A stretch of DNA of 64,000 bases. It comes from Scylla paramamosain (lineage: Eukaryota > Arthropoda > Malacostraca > Decapoda > Portunidae). The translations under genes and the position numbers were made by a program. Positions 42,701-56,700 of this stretch are shown in pieces; within the stretch, counting starts at the first letter, position 1; each line of letters begins with the position of its first letter. The notes below the pieces were generated by a model. It saw only the letters and a program-made list of their open reading frames with translations. It was not told the DNA's origin and did not search any database. The stretch is from assembly GCF_035594125.1 (NCBI RefSeq), contig NC_087190.1, positions 7,677,539 through 7,741,538 of the forward strand, given 5' to 3'.

Positions 42701-44010
42701 TATTTCTTATGTACAAACACGTTAAAACGCATACAAAATAACGTCTAATGGAGAAACAGGACAACATTGCCAAAAACGTGTATTTTGAGTGTTTTTGTGC
42801 TTCATAAGTACCAAAATGCCAAAATACATGCAAAGAACCCTCGATGCAGTAACAGAACGACATTACCAGAAAATGGGTTGTTTTGGGGTATATTAAGCAC
42901 CATATCGCAGATTTTTTATTTTTTTTTTTTAGCTTCTTACGTACCAAAACGATCAAACGCGTGGAAAATAAATTTTTATGGAGAAACAACATTTGTATTG
43001 AATGTTTTTCAGCTTTTTTGGATCGGAAAACACCAAAATACATGCATATTACCCGATATTAGGAAACGAAACGATATTAACAGAGAAGTGCATTATGAGA
43101 TTTTCACCAAAACTCAAAAATATATGAATAACATTCTATATAAAGAAACAGAACAACGTTACCAAAACGTGTATTATGAGTTTTTTTTTCGCAATGTTAG
43201 ATAATAAAACTCCAAAATGCATACAAATCACCCTATCGAGGAAACAGAACATTACCAAACACGTGTATTATGAGTGTTTTCCCCTATGTTAGGTACTAAA
43301 ACGCCAAAATGCATACAAAGTAGCGAACATGAAGAAACAGAACAAATTTATTAGAAAAAAAATATTATGAGTGTTTTTGTGCTTGTTAGGTACCAAAACG
43401 CTTAACTGCATGCAAAGCACGCTATATGGGAAAAATAAAGAACATTCTTTTGAATGTTTTAGTTTTTCTGCTTACGTACTAAAACGTTAAAATGCATGCA
43501 AAACACCATTCATCGGCAAGTAGAATAACATTACGAATTTGTGTGTTTTAAGCGTTTTCCATCTTGTTAGGTAGAAAGACGACAAAATGCATGCAAAATA
43601 TCCTATTTGGGGTAATAAAACGATTTTACCAGAAACGTGTCATTTGGGTGTTTTTTCTTTTTTTACATCAAAACGCTGATAAGAATGGAAAACACTATAC
43701 ATGGGAAAATAAAACATTATCAAAAACGTGTCTTTTGCGTGTTTTTGAGCTTATTACGTACCAAATCTCTAAAACGCTCCAAAACAATCTTTATGGAGCA
43801 ACAGAACATTACCAAAACGGGTGTTTTGAGGGTTTTGGAGCTTGAAAGGTACCAAAACACCAAAATGCATGCAAATTACTCGATATTTTGAAATAAAACG
43901 ATATTAACAGAAAAGTTTATTAAGAGTGTTTTTTGAGCTTGTTATTCACCAAAACGATAATGTGCATGCAAAGCACCCTATTTGAGAAAAGCAAACTTAT
44001 TATTGTTATC

Positions 44011-44047
<37 letters not shown>
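44011..44047. repeat. (TTA)n microsatellite, about 37 bp
   Basis: Twelve TTA triplets with related TTATTG-type sequence just before them from about 43998. They replace part of a monomer between GAAAAGCAAAC and TTTTCTTATTGAGAAACC. Confidence 0.97.
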
Positions 44048-44048
<1 letters not shown>

Positions 44049-47000
44049 TTCTTATTGAGAAACCTAACAACATTACCGAAAACGTGTGTGTGTTTAGTAT
44101 TTTCCAGCTGGTTAGATACTAGAACGACATTTACAGAAAACGTGCCATTTGGATGTTTTTGAGCATATTAAGCACCAAAACTCTAAAACGCATGAAAAAT
44201 ACCCTACATGGGAAAACAAAATAACATTATCATCGTGTGTATTTTGAGGGTTATCTTCTTATGTACCAAAACGCTAAAACGCGCGAATATTTATATATAT
44301 GGAGAAACAGAATAATTTTACCAAAAACCTACTGTGAGTGTTTTTCTTTGTGTTTAGGTACCAAAACCCCAAAATGCATACAAAGCACTCATACAAATTG
44401 CTTTATATGCATTTTGGATACAAAAAACGTGCGTTATGATTTTTTTTTAAGCTCGTAACATACCAAAAAAGTTAAAACAAGCTCTTTGTTTATGGAGAAA
44501 CAGAGCAACGTTGCCAAAAATGTGTTTTGAGTTTTTTTTTCTTTTTTTTCCAATATGCTGGGTACCAAAATAATAAAACACATGCAAAGCATCCTATTTG
44601 AGGTAACGAAACGGCATTCCCAGAGATGTGTCATTTCTGTGGTTTTTGAGCATATTAGCCACAAAAAAAGCTATAAAAACATTGAAAACACTCTTTATCA
44701 AAAACACGTCTTTTGAGTGTTTTTGAGCTTCTTTCGAACCAAAAGGCTTAAACAGTGTAACACTGTTTATAGAGACACAGAACAACAATACCAAAAAATG
44801 TGTTTTTTCATTGTTTTTGGGCTTGTTAGGTAACAAAACACCAAAGTCCATGATAATCACCCGATATGGGGAAACGAAACGACATTAGCAGAAACGTGTG
44901 TTATAACTGTTTTTCAACTTCTTCAGTAACAAAACGTTAAAAACACGTGAATATCACTATATTGAAAAACAGAACAGCATCATCAAAACTTGAATTATGA
45001 GTGCTTTTCTCAATGTTAGGTACCAAAATGCTAAAATGCATATAAAGCACAGAATAATATTACAAAAATGTGTATTATGAGTGTTTTTACCAAAACGGTA
45101 AAGTGCATGCAAACTCCCAATAAGGCAAAAACAAATAACAATAACAAAAACGTGTCTTTTCAACGTTTTTCAGCTTCTTAGTACCAAAACGCGAAAACGC
45201 ATACAAAACGTTGTTTATGGAGAAACAAAAGTACATAACCGAGAATTTGTCTTTTCATTGTTTTCCAACTTGTTGGGTACCGAAACGTGAAAATGCATGC
45301 AAAGCACCCTATTTGGGTAGCGAATCGACATCACCAGAAACGTGTAATTTGTGTGATTTGAGCATATTAGGCACGAAAACGCTAGAAAGCAGAGGGAAAC
45401 AAAGCAACATTATCAACAACGTGTCTTTTAAGAAATCTTAAGCTTCTTACGTACCAAAACGCTAAAACATATGTAAAACACCCTTTAAGGTGAAACAAAA
45501 CTATATTAAGAAAAACGTGTGTTTTGAGTGTTTTTGAGCTATTTAGGTAACAAACGCCAAAATGCATCCAAAGTATCCGTTACTGGGAAACGAAACGATA
45601 TTAACAGAAACGTGTGTTATAAGTGTTTTTCAACATTATTGATACCAAAACACTAAATTACGTGAATCGCTCTCTATATGGAAAAACAACAACATTACCA
45701 AAAACTTGTATTATGAGTGCTTTCGCCATGTTACGTACTAAAACGTCAAATGCAGACAAGCACCCTATATGACAAAAAAAAAAAAAAAGATTACTAGAAT
45801 GGTGTATTATGAGTGTTATTAAGATTGTTAGGTACCAAAACGCGAAAATACACGCAAATTACCCTATATGTGAATAGCAAATAACAATACCAAAAACATC
45901 TTTTCAGTAGTTCCAGCTTATTAGATACCAACCCTCCAAAATATATACTCCAAATCCCTCCAAAATATCCTGGGTTAGAACACGACATTCCCAGAAACGT
46001 GTCAAAAGGGTTTTTTTTTTTTTTTTTTTTGAGGATATTAGGCAACAAACGGTAAAAAGGAAGAAAAACATTCATTATAAAATATCAAAACTGTGTATTT
46101 TGTGTTTTTTTTTTCTTTAAGCTTCTTACGTACCAAAACGCTAAAACACGTGTTAAATACCCTTTACAGAGAAACTGAACAATATTACCAAAAACGTATG
46201 ATTTGTGTGTTTTCCAGATTGTTAGGTTTAGGTATTAAAATGCCAAAATGAATGATTTGATATATCTAAAGGAAATGATATTAACAGAAACGTGTATTAT
46301 GAGCGTTTATTTTTTTTTGCCTTCTTATGTACCAAAACGCTAAAACACATGAATAGGAATCTATAAGGAGAAACAGAACAACATTTATTATGGGTGATTT
46401 TCTCTATGTTAAGTGCTAAAACGCCAAAATGCATACAAAACGCCCTACATAAAGAAATCAGAACATTATCTAAAACGTGTATTATAAGTGTTTTGAGCTT
46501 ATTTACCAAAACGCTAAAAGTGCATACAAAAAATCCTTCATGGAGAAAGAAAAAAATTGCAAAAAAAGACCATATTGAGTGTTGTTGAGCTTCTTAGCTA
46601 TCAAAACTGCAAAATGAATGAAATCACCATTTTAGTAGCCGAACGAGATTACCAAAAAAAAAAACAGCTCTTTTTGAGTGTTTTTGAAAATCTTATGTAC
46701 CAAAACGCTCTATATTGGAAAAGCAAACAACATAAACAAAAACATGTATTTTTAGTGTTTTTCAGCTTCTTACGTACCCTTTATAGAGAAACAGAAAAAA
46801 AAAAACATTGCATAAAACGTGTTTATTGAGTGTTTTGAGCTTCTTATCTACCAAAACTGCAAAATGCATGCAAAGCACGGAGCGACATTACCAGAAAGAT
46901 ATTTTTTGAGTGTTTTTGAGCTTCTTATGTATCAAAACGCTACAGCGCGTGGAAAACACGTTTCATGGGGATACATTACAAAAAAAAAAAAAAGTGTGAT

Positions 47001-47258
47001 TTGAGCGACTTCCAACTTGTTAGGAACCAAAACGTCAAATTCAATGAAAATATCAAGATATTGGATAAAAAAAAATTATATTGAAAGAGTATTATGAGTA
47101 TTTTCAGCTTCTTAGGTTAAAAAAAATGACGCTAAAAAACGTCAATAGCACACTATATCTAGAAACAGAACAACATTACTAAAAACGTCTTTTATATGTT
47201 TTTGAGCTTCTTAGGTGCTAAATCACCAAAGTGCATGCAAAGCACCCTGTATGGAAAA

Positions 47259-47383
<125 letters not shown>

Positions 47384-49445
47384 GGGTGCTTTTCCCCATG
47401 TTAGTAACCAAAACGCCAAAATACATATAAAGCACCCTATGTGAAGAAAGAGAACGACATGATCACAAACATGTATTATGAATATTTTTGAGTTTGTTAA
47501 TTATCAAAACGCCAAAGTCCATGCAAAGCATCCTATAGAAGAAGAGAGAGAAAAAAAAAAACATTACCAAAAACATCTTTTGAGTGTTTTTCAGCTTCGT
47601 ACGCACCGAAACTCTAAAAGTGATGCAAAACGCACTTTACTGAGAAATAGAACATTAACAAAAACGTTTGTTTTAAGTGTTTTTAAGATAGTTAGGTACC
47701 AAAACGACAGAATGCATGTAGAATACCTTGTCTAGAGTAACTAAAAGGTAATACCTGCAACGTGCCATTTGGGAATTTTCGAGCAAATTAGGCAACAAAA
47801 AGCTAAAAAGCATGGAAATAGCTCTATATGAGAAAAGAAAACAACATTGTCAAAAACGTTTCTTTTTAGTGTTTTTGAGCGTATAAAACGCTAAAATGTG
47901 AGCAAAGAAACATTTATGGGAAACTTTAGCAAAAAATTCTTATTTCAGTGTCTTTTAACTTGTTAGGTACTAGACCCCATATTGCATGCAAAGAACCCTA
48001 TTTAAGGAAACGAAACGATATTAACAGAAACGTGTATTATGAGTGTTTTATTTTTATTTTTTTATGTACCAAAACGCTAAAACACGTGAATATTACTCTA
48101 TATGAGAGAGAGAGAAAAAAAAAAAACATTAACAAAACCAGTAGCAAAACCACCAGAAACTTGTCATTTAGGTGTTTTGAGCGTACTAGGCAGCAAAACG
48201 CTAAAAAAAATGCAAGGAAAACACCCTATATGAGAAAACAAGATAACATTAACAAAATCTAGTGTTTTTGAGCTTCTTACGTACCAAAACGATAAAAGGC
48301 GTCCAAAACAATATTAGCAAAAACGTATGTTCTGAGATTTTTGTTTAGCTTGTTAGGTAACAAAACTCCAAAATGTATGCAAATTACCCTATATAGGTAA
48401 AAGAAACGATATTAACATAAAGGTGTATTATGTCTTTTTCAGCTTCATAGATACCAAAAGTCTAAAACACGTGAATAATACTATATTTGCAGAAACAAAA
48501 CAACATTACCAAAAGCGTACTTTATGAGTTTTTTTTTTTTTTCCCATGATAGGTACCAAAACGCCTAAAAGCATAGTGAACACCATACATAAAAAAAAAA
48601 AAAAAAACAGACCAACATTACGAAAAACTTGTATGCTGAGTGTTTTTGAGCTTGTTAGATACAAAAACACCAAAGTGCATGCAAGACAACCTGTATAGGA
48701 AAAGCAATCAATATTAACAAAAACTTGTCTTTTGAGTGTTTTTCAGTTTCTTACGTACTAAAACTCTAAAACGGATGAAAAACACCCTTTATGGAGAAAG
48801 AGGACAACATTACCATAAACGCGTGTTTTGAGAGTTTTCCCGATCATTAGCTACCAAAACGCCAAAATGCAGACATCACACTATTTGATGTAAAGAAATT
48901 ATATTACCGGAAACGTGTCATTTGAGCGTTTTGACCATATTAGAAACCAACCCCACAAAAAAACAAAACAAAAAAAGGACATAAAACACTCTATATAGGA
49001 AAAAAAATATATAACATCGAAATCGTGTCTTTTGAATGTTTTTGAGCTTCGTACTTACCAAATTTCTAAAAAGCGTGCAAAACATCCTTTATGGTGAAAT
49101 AGAACATTACCAAAAATGTGTGTTTTGAGTGTTTTTGAGCTTGTTGGGTACGAAAACGCCAAAATGCACACAAATTAACGGACATTGAGAAACGAAAAGT
49201 TATTAAGAAAAAATATTATTATGAGTGTTTTTCAACATCTTATGTACGAAAACACTAAAACACGTGAATATCACTCTATATGGAGAAAAAAAGCATTTAC
49301 CAAACAAATGGGTTTTTTCCTCATGTTAGGTACGACAATCTATACAGAATACCATATATAAAAAACAGAACATTACCAAAAACGTATATTATAAGTGTTT
49401 TTGAGCTTCTTAGGTAATAAAATACTGAAACACGTGATAAGCACA

Positions 49446-49950
49446 TCCATTTAGGCGTTTTGGTTTCTAAAAAGCTGGAAAACGCTTAAATCATACGTTT
49501 GTGGTAATGTCTCCCGATAAAGGCTATTGTGCACGCGTTTTAGCATTTTGGAACGTAAGAAGCTCAAAAACACTCAAAAGACACCATTTTGATAATGTTA
49601 TTTTGATTTTTATATAGAGTGTCTTCCATGCTCTTTAGAGTTTTGGTGGCTAACGCTGAAAAGCCCCGAAATAACATTTTTTTCTGGGAATGTCGTCTCT
49701 TTACCCTATAGAGGGTGAAATGGATGATTTTTTGCGTATTGGTACGTAATAAGCTGAAAAACATTCAAAATACACGTTTTCGGCAATATTATTCTGTTTT
49801 TCCATGAAGTTTCTTTTCTATGCATTATAGTGTTTTGGTACGTAAAAAGCTGAAAACACTCAAAAGACACGATTTTGTTTTTTTCTCCAATATAGCTTAC
49901 TTTGCATGCACTTCGGCGTTTTCGAAAACACTACTAATACATGTTTTTGT
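49446..49950 (-). repeat. Inverted satellite block at the type II/type I border
   Basis: About five reverse monomers. The switch on the left is AGCACATCC followed by ATTTAGGCGTTTTGG, and on the right ACATGTTTTTG followed by TACCCTAAATGAGG. A reversed g-like piece (CCCCGAAATAACA) suggests that it belongs to type II, with type I starting at 49951. No gene seen. Confidence 0.82.
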
Positions 49951-52900
49951 ACCCTAAATGAGGAGAGGAAACGCGATTTCCAGAAAAGTGCCTTTTGAAT
50001 GTTTATTGGCGTGCTAGGCACCAAAACGCTAAACAGCATGGAAAGCACGCTATAAAGGAAAACAAAACAACTTAACTAAAAACGTCTGTTTTCAGTGTTT
50101 TTGAGTTTGTTACCTACCGAAACGCTAAATCGCATGAAAAAAAAAAAAAAAACATGGAGAAATAATATTATCAAAAACAAATCTTTCGAATGTTTTTGAG
50201 TTAGTTAAGTAGAAAAACGCCAAAATGCATATATAGTATCTTAACTGGGAAAATGAAAAGTCGTTACTAAAATGTGTACTATTGTTTTTTTTTTTTTACT
50301 TATTAGGTACGAAGTCACTAAAATGCATGAATAACACTCTATATGAAATAACATTACCAAAAACGTATATTTTCAGTGTTTTCACATTGTTATGAATGAA
50401 AACGCCATAATGCATGTAAAGCTCCCTATTTGGGGAAAGGAAACGAGATTTCAGAAACGTGTCTAAAATATGTTCTTCAGCGTGTTAGGCACAAAAATGC
50501 TAAAAAGCAAACAAATCACCTGATATGGGAATACAAAACAATATTAAGAAAACGTTTCTTTTGAGTGTCCTACGTACCAAAACGATAAAAAAAAACATAG
50601 AAAAAATCCTTTATGGAGAAACAGAATAACATTACCAAAAACAAGTATTTTTTTTAATGTTTTATAAGATTGTTACATAAAAAAATGCCTAAATGAATCT
50701 AAAATACCCTATATGGGAAAAATCAAAAGACATTACGAGAAACGTGTATTATGAGTGTTTTTGACCTTCTTAGTATCAAAAGGATAAAATGCATGAATAA
50801 CGCTCTATATGGAGAAAAAGAACAATATTGCCAAAAAAAAAAAAAAACGTGCATTTTGAGTGTTATGACATTGTTAGTTACCAAAAAGCCAAAATGCATG
50901 CAAAGACCCATATACAGATATATGAAACTACATAAAAAACGCATGAAAATACCCTATATGGAGAAACAGAATACATTTACCAAAAACGTGTATTTTGAGT
51001 GTCTTTGAGCTTATTATGTACAAAATCGCCTATCATCAAACAAAACACCCTGCATATGGAAATGAAAGGACATTACTAGAAACGTTTGTTGTTGTTTTTT
51101 TTTATTACTCTCTTAAGTACCAAATCAGTAAAAAGCTTCAATAGTGCTCTGAAGAAAAAGAACAAACTTACCAAAAACGTGTATTTTTTTACATTGATAA
51201 TTACCAAAATGCCAACATGCATGTAAAGCAACCTATATGAAAAAATAAAACGAAATCACAAGAAACTTGTCTTTTGTTATTTTTTGAGCGTGTTAGGCAC
51301 CAAATCAGTAAGAAGCAACGAAATCACCCTATAGGGGAATACAAAACTACTAAAACGTCTCTTTAGAGTGTTTTTTTTAGGTTCTTACGAACTAAAATGT
51401 CAAAATACATGCAAAGACCCTGTTAGGTACCAAAGCACCAAAAAGAGCCTATATGAGGAAATGAAAGGACATGACAAAAAACGTGTATTATGATTTTTTT
51501 TTCAGCTTCTCAGGTACCAAAACGCTAAAAATAAATGAGAAGCACACTGTATGGAGAAAGAGAAAAACATTACCAAAATCGTGTAATTTGAATGTTTTTT
51601 TTTTTCACATTGTCAGGTAGCAAAACACCATAATGCTTGCTCGCTATACGAGAAAATTAAACAACAATGTAAGAAATGTGTTTTTATGTGTTTTTCAGCG
51701 TGTTATGCACGAAAAAATGGAAAGCACTTTATATAGAAATGCAAAATAACATTACTAAAAGCATGTCTTTTAAGTGTTTTAAACTTTTTACGTTCCAAAA
51801 CGCTAAACCACGTGCAACAAACACGAATAACCCTACCAAATAGAAAAACCTTACCAAAAACGTGTATTTTCAGTGTGTTTCACTCTGTTACGTACATCAA
51901 CTTAAAAATGCATGTAAAGCACCCTGTATGTGGAAACGATAGGACATTACGCGAAACGTGCATTATCAGTGTTTTGAGTCTCTTAGGTACCAAACACTAA
52001 ACCGCCTGAATGAAAATTGAATATATCCTATATCTCTTAATGGGGAAACAGAACATCACCAAAAATGTGTTTTTTAGTGGTTTTTTTTCACCTTGTTATG
52101 TACCAAAACGTCAAAAAACATACGAAGAATCCTATATGGGGAAATAGAAAGACATTACGATAAACAAGTTTTGTTAGTGTTTTTGAGCTTCCTAAGTACC
52201 AAAACGCTAAAACGCATAAATAGCACCCCATATAGAGAAAAAGAACAACATTACCTGAAACCTTTATTTTGAGCGTTTCACATATTATGTAGCAAAACAT
52301 CATAATGCATGCAGATCCCTATATGAAGAAGCAAAACTATATTACAGGAAACGTGTCTTTTGAGTGTTTACTTGAGTGTTAGGAATCAAAATGCTAAAAA
52401 GCATTGAAAGCACCCTATTTGGCAATATAAAATAACATTACCAAGAAAGTATCTTTAGAGTGTTTTTTACCTTCTTACGTCCAAAATCGCTGAAACGCAT
52501 GCAAAACAACCTTTATGAAGAAACAGAATAACATTACCAAAAACTTGTATTTTGATTGTTTTTGTGCTTGTTAAGTACAAAAATGCCAAATTACACGTAA
52601 AGCATCCTACATGGAGAAAACAAAGGACATTACGAGAAAAGTGTATTATGAGAGATTTTGAGCTTTTTAGGTACCAAGACTCAAAAACACATGGTTAGCA
52701 CTTTATATGGAAAAACAACTCTACCGAAAACTTTTACTTAAACTCTTTTTCATATTGTTAAGTACCAAAAGACAAAATGCATTGGAAGCCCCCTTTATCG
52801 GGAAACGAAACGACATTATCATCAACGTGCCTTTTGAGTGTTTTTCAACGTGTTAGACACCAGAACGCTAAAAAGCATGGAAAGCACTCTATAAAGGAAT

Positions 52901-52993
52901 ACAAAACAACATTACTAAAAACGTGTTTTATAGGTTCTTATGTACAGAAACGCTAAAACCCATGCAAAGCACCCTTTATGGAGAAGCGAAATA
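49951..52993 (+). repeat. Type I satellite array, forward
   Basis: About 31 forward monomers with the A-E cycle (A ending TTACGAGAAACGTGTATTATGAG near 50735, B near 50790, C near 50870). Several cycles are incomplete and B positions carry T runs (50285, 51086). It ends in an E monomer interrupted by the second LINE copy. No gene seen. Confidence 0.87.
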
Positions 52994-53786
52994 AATATTT
53001 CGTTGATAAATTACATTCAGGAAAGTTAGGGAACATCCCTTACAGAAGAAAAATATCGCAGAAGAATGATCCTAAATGGATGACTGAGGTTAAAACACTA
53101 CATAGGGCGAAGGAGAAGTATATATGAGATTAAAGACAGGGGAAGTGGTTTTAAGGCCATAATATAATGAATTAGAAAAGTCAGGAGTTTAACAAGGAAA
53201 GCTAAAAATAGTTATGAATTGAAGGTAGCCAGCCAAGCGAAGATGGACCTCAAGGGATTTTATCAGGCATATAAGACGAAGAATAGAGAAACAATAGTTC
53301 CTTAAAGACAGTAGAATGGGACCTGATTAGTTGTTGAGAGGAGATTAGTAAAATTGTGAGCGAGTATTTTTTAATTGTCTTTGCCCAGGAAAACATGCAG
53401 GATTTGCCGAATAGTGAGAAGATATTTAGAGTAGAAGAGGATGAGAAGCTGACAGATATTACCATAACTAAAAGAGATAGTGGAACAGGAGATAGATAAG
53501 TTGAAAAGTTCAAGTCACCAGGACCAGATGAAATATATTCCACATTATTTAAGGAAAGGAAAAAGGTTATAAGTAATCTGTTAGTTTCTGTCCTTAGGAA
53601 ATCACTTTAGTCATGTGAGGTATCGGTAATTTGGAGGCAGGCGAATATAGTACCTACCTTTAAGAAAGGAGATAAAACTTTAACGTCTAACCTGTCAGCT
53701 TAACTTCTGTTGAATGTAAAATAATGGAGTCAATAATATCAGATTCTTCTTGCAGATTTACTTATTTCTTATCTTCTTATGTTCTT
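52994..53786 (+). mobile_element. Degenerate CR1/jockey-like LINE, copy 2, internally deleted
   Basis: Same element as 6685-8520, at the same point in an E monomer and with the same flanking words: ACGTGTTTTATAGGTTCTTA on the left and ATTACCAAAAGCGTGTATT on the right. It is therefore a duplicate of the locus, not an independent insertion. It is about 793 bp long. Almost all of the reverse transcriptase after its first motifs is missing, and the sequence jumps near 53744 to the 3' tail TTCTTGCAGATTTACTTATT. It keeps about 100 bp (about 53640-53744) that copy 1 has lost. Confidence 0.9.
53040..53743 (+). pseudogene. LINE ORF2 relic: linker and first RT motifs, copy 2
   Basis: Reads PKWMTEVKTLHRAKEKYI near 53082, then after stops EEISKIVSEYFLIVFAQENM and QDLPNSEKIFRVEEDEKL (about 53340-53465). 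A frame change is followed by KFKSPGPDEIYSTLFKERKK and WRQANIVPTFKKGDK (about 53631-53675), the W..A.V.P..KKG motif that precedes the catalytic blocks. The NYRPISL-like segment that should follow is frameshifted, and sequence homologous to the ORF ends at SIIS near 53743. Catalytic blocks A-C are absent. It is not functional. Confidence 0.82.
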
Positions 53787-56700
53787 ATTACCAAAAGCGT
53801 GTATTTTCAGTGTTTTTCAGCTATTACGTGAAAAAAAATGCCAAAATCCATGCAAAGCACCCTATATGAAAAAAAAGAGCGAGATTACGAGAAACGTGCA
53901 TTATGAGTGTTTTTCAGATTCTCAGGTACCAAAACGCTGAAACTCATGAATAACACTCTTAATTGAGATACAGAACAACCTTACCAAATGCGTGTATTTT
54001 GAGAGTTTTTCACATTCTTAGTTATCAAAACCCCAAATTGCATGCGAAAAATGACATTACCAGAAGAGTGTCTTCTGTGTGTTTTTCAGCGTGTTAGGCA
54101 ATAAAGCACTATAAAGCAAGGCAATCACATTACATGGAAATAAAACCAAATTTTACCAAGAACTTGCCTTTAAGGTTCTTTGAGCTCCTTACATATTGAA
54201 ACGCTAAAACGCATGCAAAACACCCTTTATGGAGGAACAGAAAAACATTACAAAAAACATGTATTTTGAGTGTTTTTGATCATGTTACCTATAAAAACGC
54301 TTAAATACATGCAAAGAACCCTATATTTGGGAAACGAAAGGACATTATGAGAAACGTGCATTATGAGTGTTTTTAAGTTCCTTATGTATCAAAAAGCTAA
54401 AACCCACAAATAACACTCTTTATAGAGAAAAAATTAAATAAATAAAAAAATAGCATTTTTTGTTTTTTGTTTTTTGTTATTCATCTTCATAGGTACCAAG
54501 ATGCCAAAAATTCTGGCAAAATTCAGGGAAATTATGTGGAAAAAAGAACATTATCAAAAAAGTTAATTCTAGATTTTTTTCGGACTGTTATGTACCAAAC
54601 CCAAAAGTGCATGCAAAGCCACCTATATATGGAAATTAAAAAACTTTACAAGAAACTTGTCTTTTGAGTGTTTTTTAGCATGTTAGGCACCAAAACGATA
54701 AATACCATTGAAGTAACTCAATATGGGAATCCAAAACAAAATTACTGAAAACATGTCTTCTCAGTGTTTTACGTAGAAAAACGCTAAAACGGATGCAAAC
54801 CAACCAATACGAAGAAATAGAAAAACATCCCCAAAAACGTATATTTTGAGTGTTTTTGAACTTGTTACCTACAAAAATACGCGAAAATGCATGCAAAGCA
54901 CTCTATATTGGGAAACAAAAGGACATTACGAGAAACGTGTATAATGAGTGTTTTATAGTTTCACAAGATCCACAAGGCAAAAAACACAAAAACTCGTATA
55001 TATGGAGAAGTTTTTTTTAGATACCAAAATGCTGAAACTCATGAATAAAACTCTTAATAGAAAAACAGAACAACCTTACTAAATATGTGTATTTTGAATG
55101 TTATTTCATATTCTTAGTTAAAAAAAAAACGAAATTCCATGCGAATATAGCTTTATGTGGGAAAAAAATGACATTACCAGAAAAGTGTCTTCTGAGAGTT
55201 TTTGAGAGTGTTAGGAAATAAAGCACTAAAAAGTAGGGCAATCACATTACATGGAATAAAACCAACGTTTACAAAGAACTTGCCTTTAAGTGTTTTTCAG
55301 CTCCTTATATGCGCTAAAACGAATGCAAAACACACTTTATATAGAAACAAAATAACATAACCAACAACAGGTATTTTGAGTGTTTTTAATCATGTTATCT
55401 ATAAAAAAACGCTTAAATACATGCAAAGAACCTTATGTTTGGGAAAGGAAACGATATTACGAGAAACGTGTATTATGAGTGTTTTCCAGTTCTTTAAGAA
55501 CCAAAAAGCTAAAACCCACAAGGAACACTCTTTATTCAGAAAAAAATAAATAAATAAATAGAAAAACAGGATTTTTTAAAATTTTATTTATTCATCTTCA
55601 TAGGTACCGAGATGCCAAAATTCTGGCAAAATTCCGGGCAGTTATGTGATAAAAGATCATTATCAAAAAAGTTAATTTTACCTTTTTTACGGACTGTTAT
55701 TTTACCAAACCCTAAAGTGCATGCAAATCCACCTATATAAGGAAATTAAACGACTTTACCAGAAACCTGTCTTTTGAGTGATTTTCAGCTTATTAGGCAT
55801 CAAAACGATAAATAATATGGAAGTCACTCTATATAAGAATCCAAAACAAAATAATGAAAACGTGTCTTTTCTGTGTTTTAGGTAGAAAAACGCTAAAACG
55901 GATGCAAACCAACAAATATGAAGAAATAGAATATTACCAAAATGGTATAATTTGAGTGTTTTTAATCTTGTTACCTAAAAAAAAAACGCGAAAAAGGATG
56001 CAAAGCACTCTATATTGGGAAACAAAAGGACATTACGAGAAACGTGAATAATGAGTGTTTTATAGTTTCACAAGAACCACAAGGCAAAAGCGCAAAAACT
56101 CGTGTATACGGAGAAGTTTCTTAGTTACCAAAATGCTGGTACTCATGAATAACACTCTTAAATGAGAAACTTAACAATCTTACGAAATGCGTGTATTTTG
56201 AGTGTTTTTCACATTCTTATTTACCATAATCCCAAATTGCATGTAAAACTAGCTTTATGTTGGTAAGAAATGACATTACCAGAAAAGTGACTTTGAGTGT
56301 TTTTGAGCGTGTTAGGCAATAAAGCACTAAAAAGCAGGGCAATAACATTACATGGGAATGAAACCAACTTTTACCAAGAACTTGCCTTTATTTTTTTTTT
56401 TGAGCTCCTTACATACCAAAACGCTAAAACGAATGCAAAACACCCTTTATGGAAAATTAGAATAACATTACATGTATTTTGAGTGTTTTTGATCATGCTA
56501 CCTATAAAAACGCGAAAATACATGCAAAGAACCCTATGTTTGGGAAACGAAAGGACATTACGAGAAACGTGTATTATGAGTGTTTTTAAGTTCCTTAAAA
56601 AACAAAAAACTAAAACCCACAACTAACACTCTTTATAAAGAAAAAAAATAAATAAATATATAAAAAAAAACGGCAATTTTTTTTTTATTCATCTTCATAG

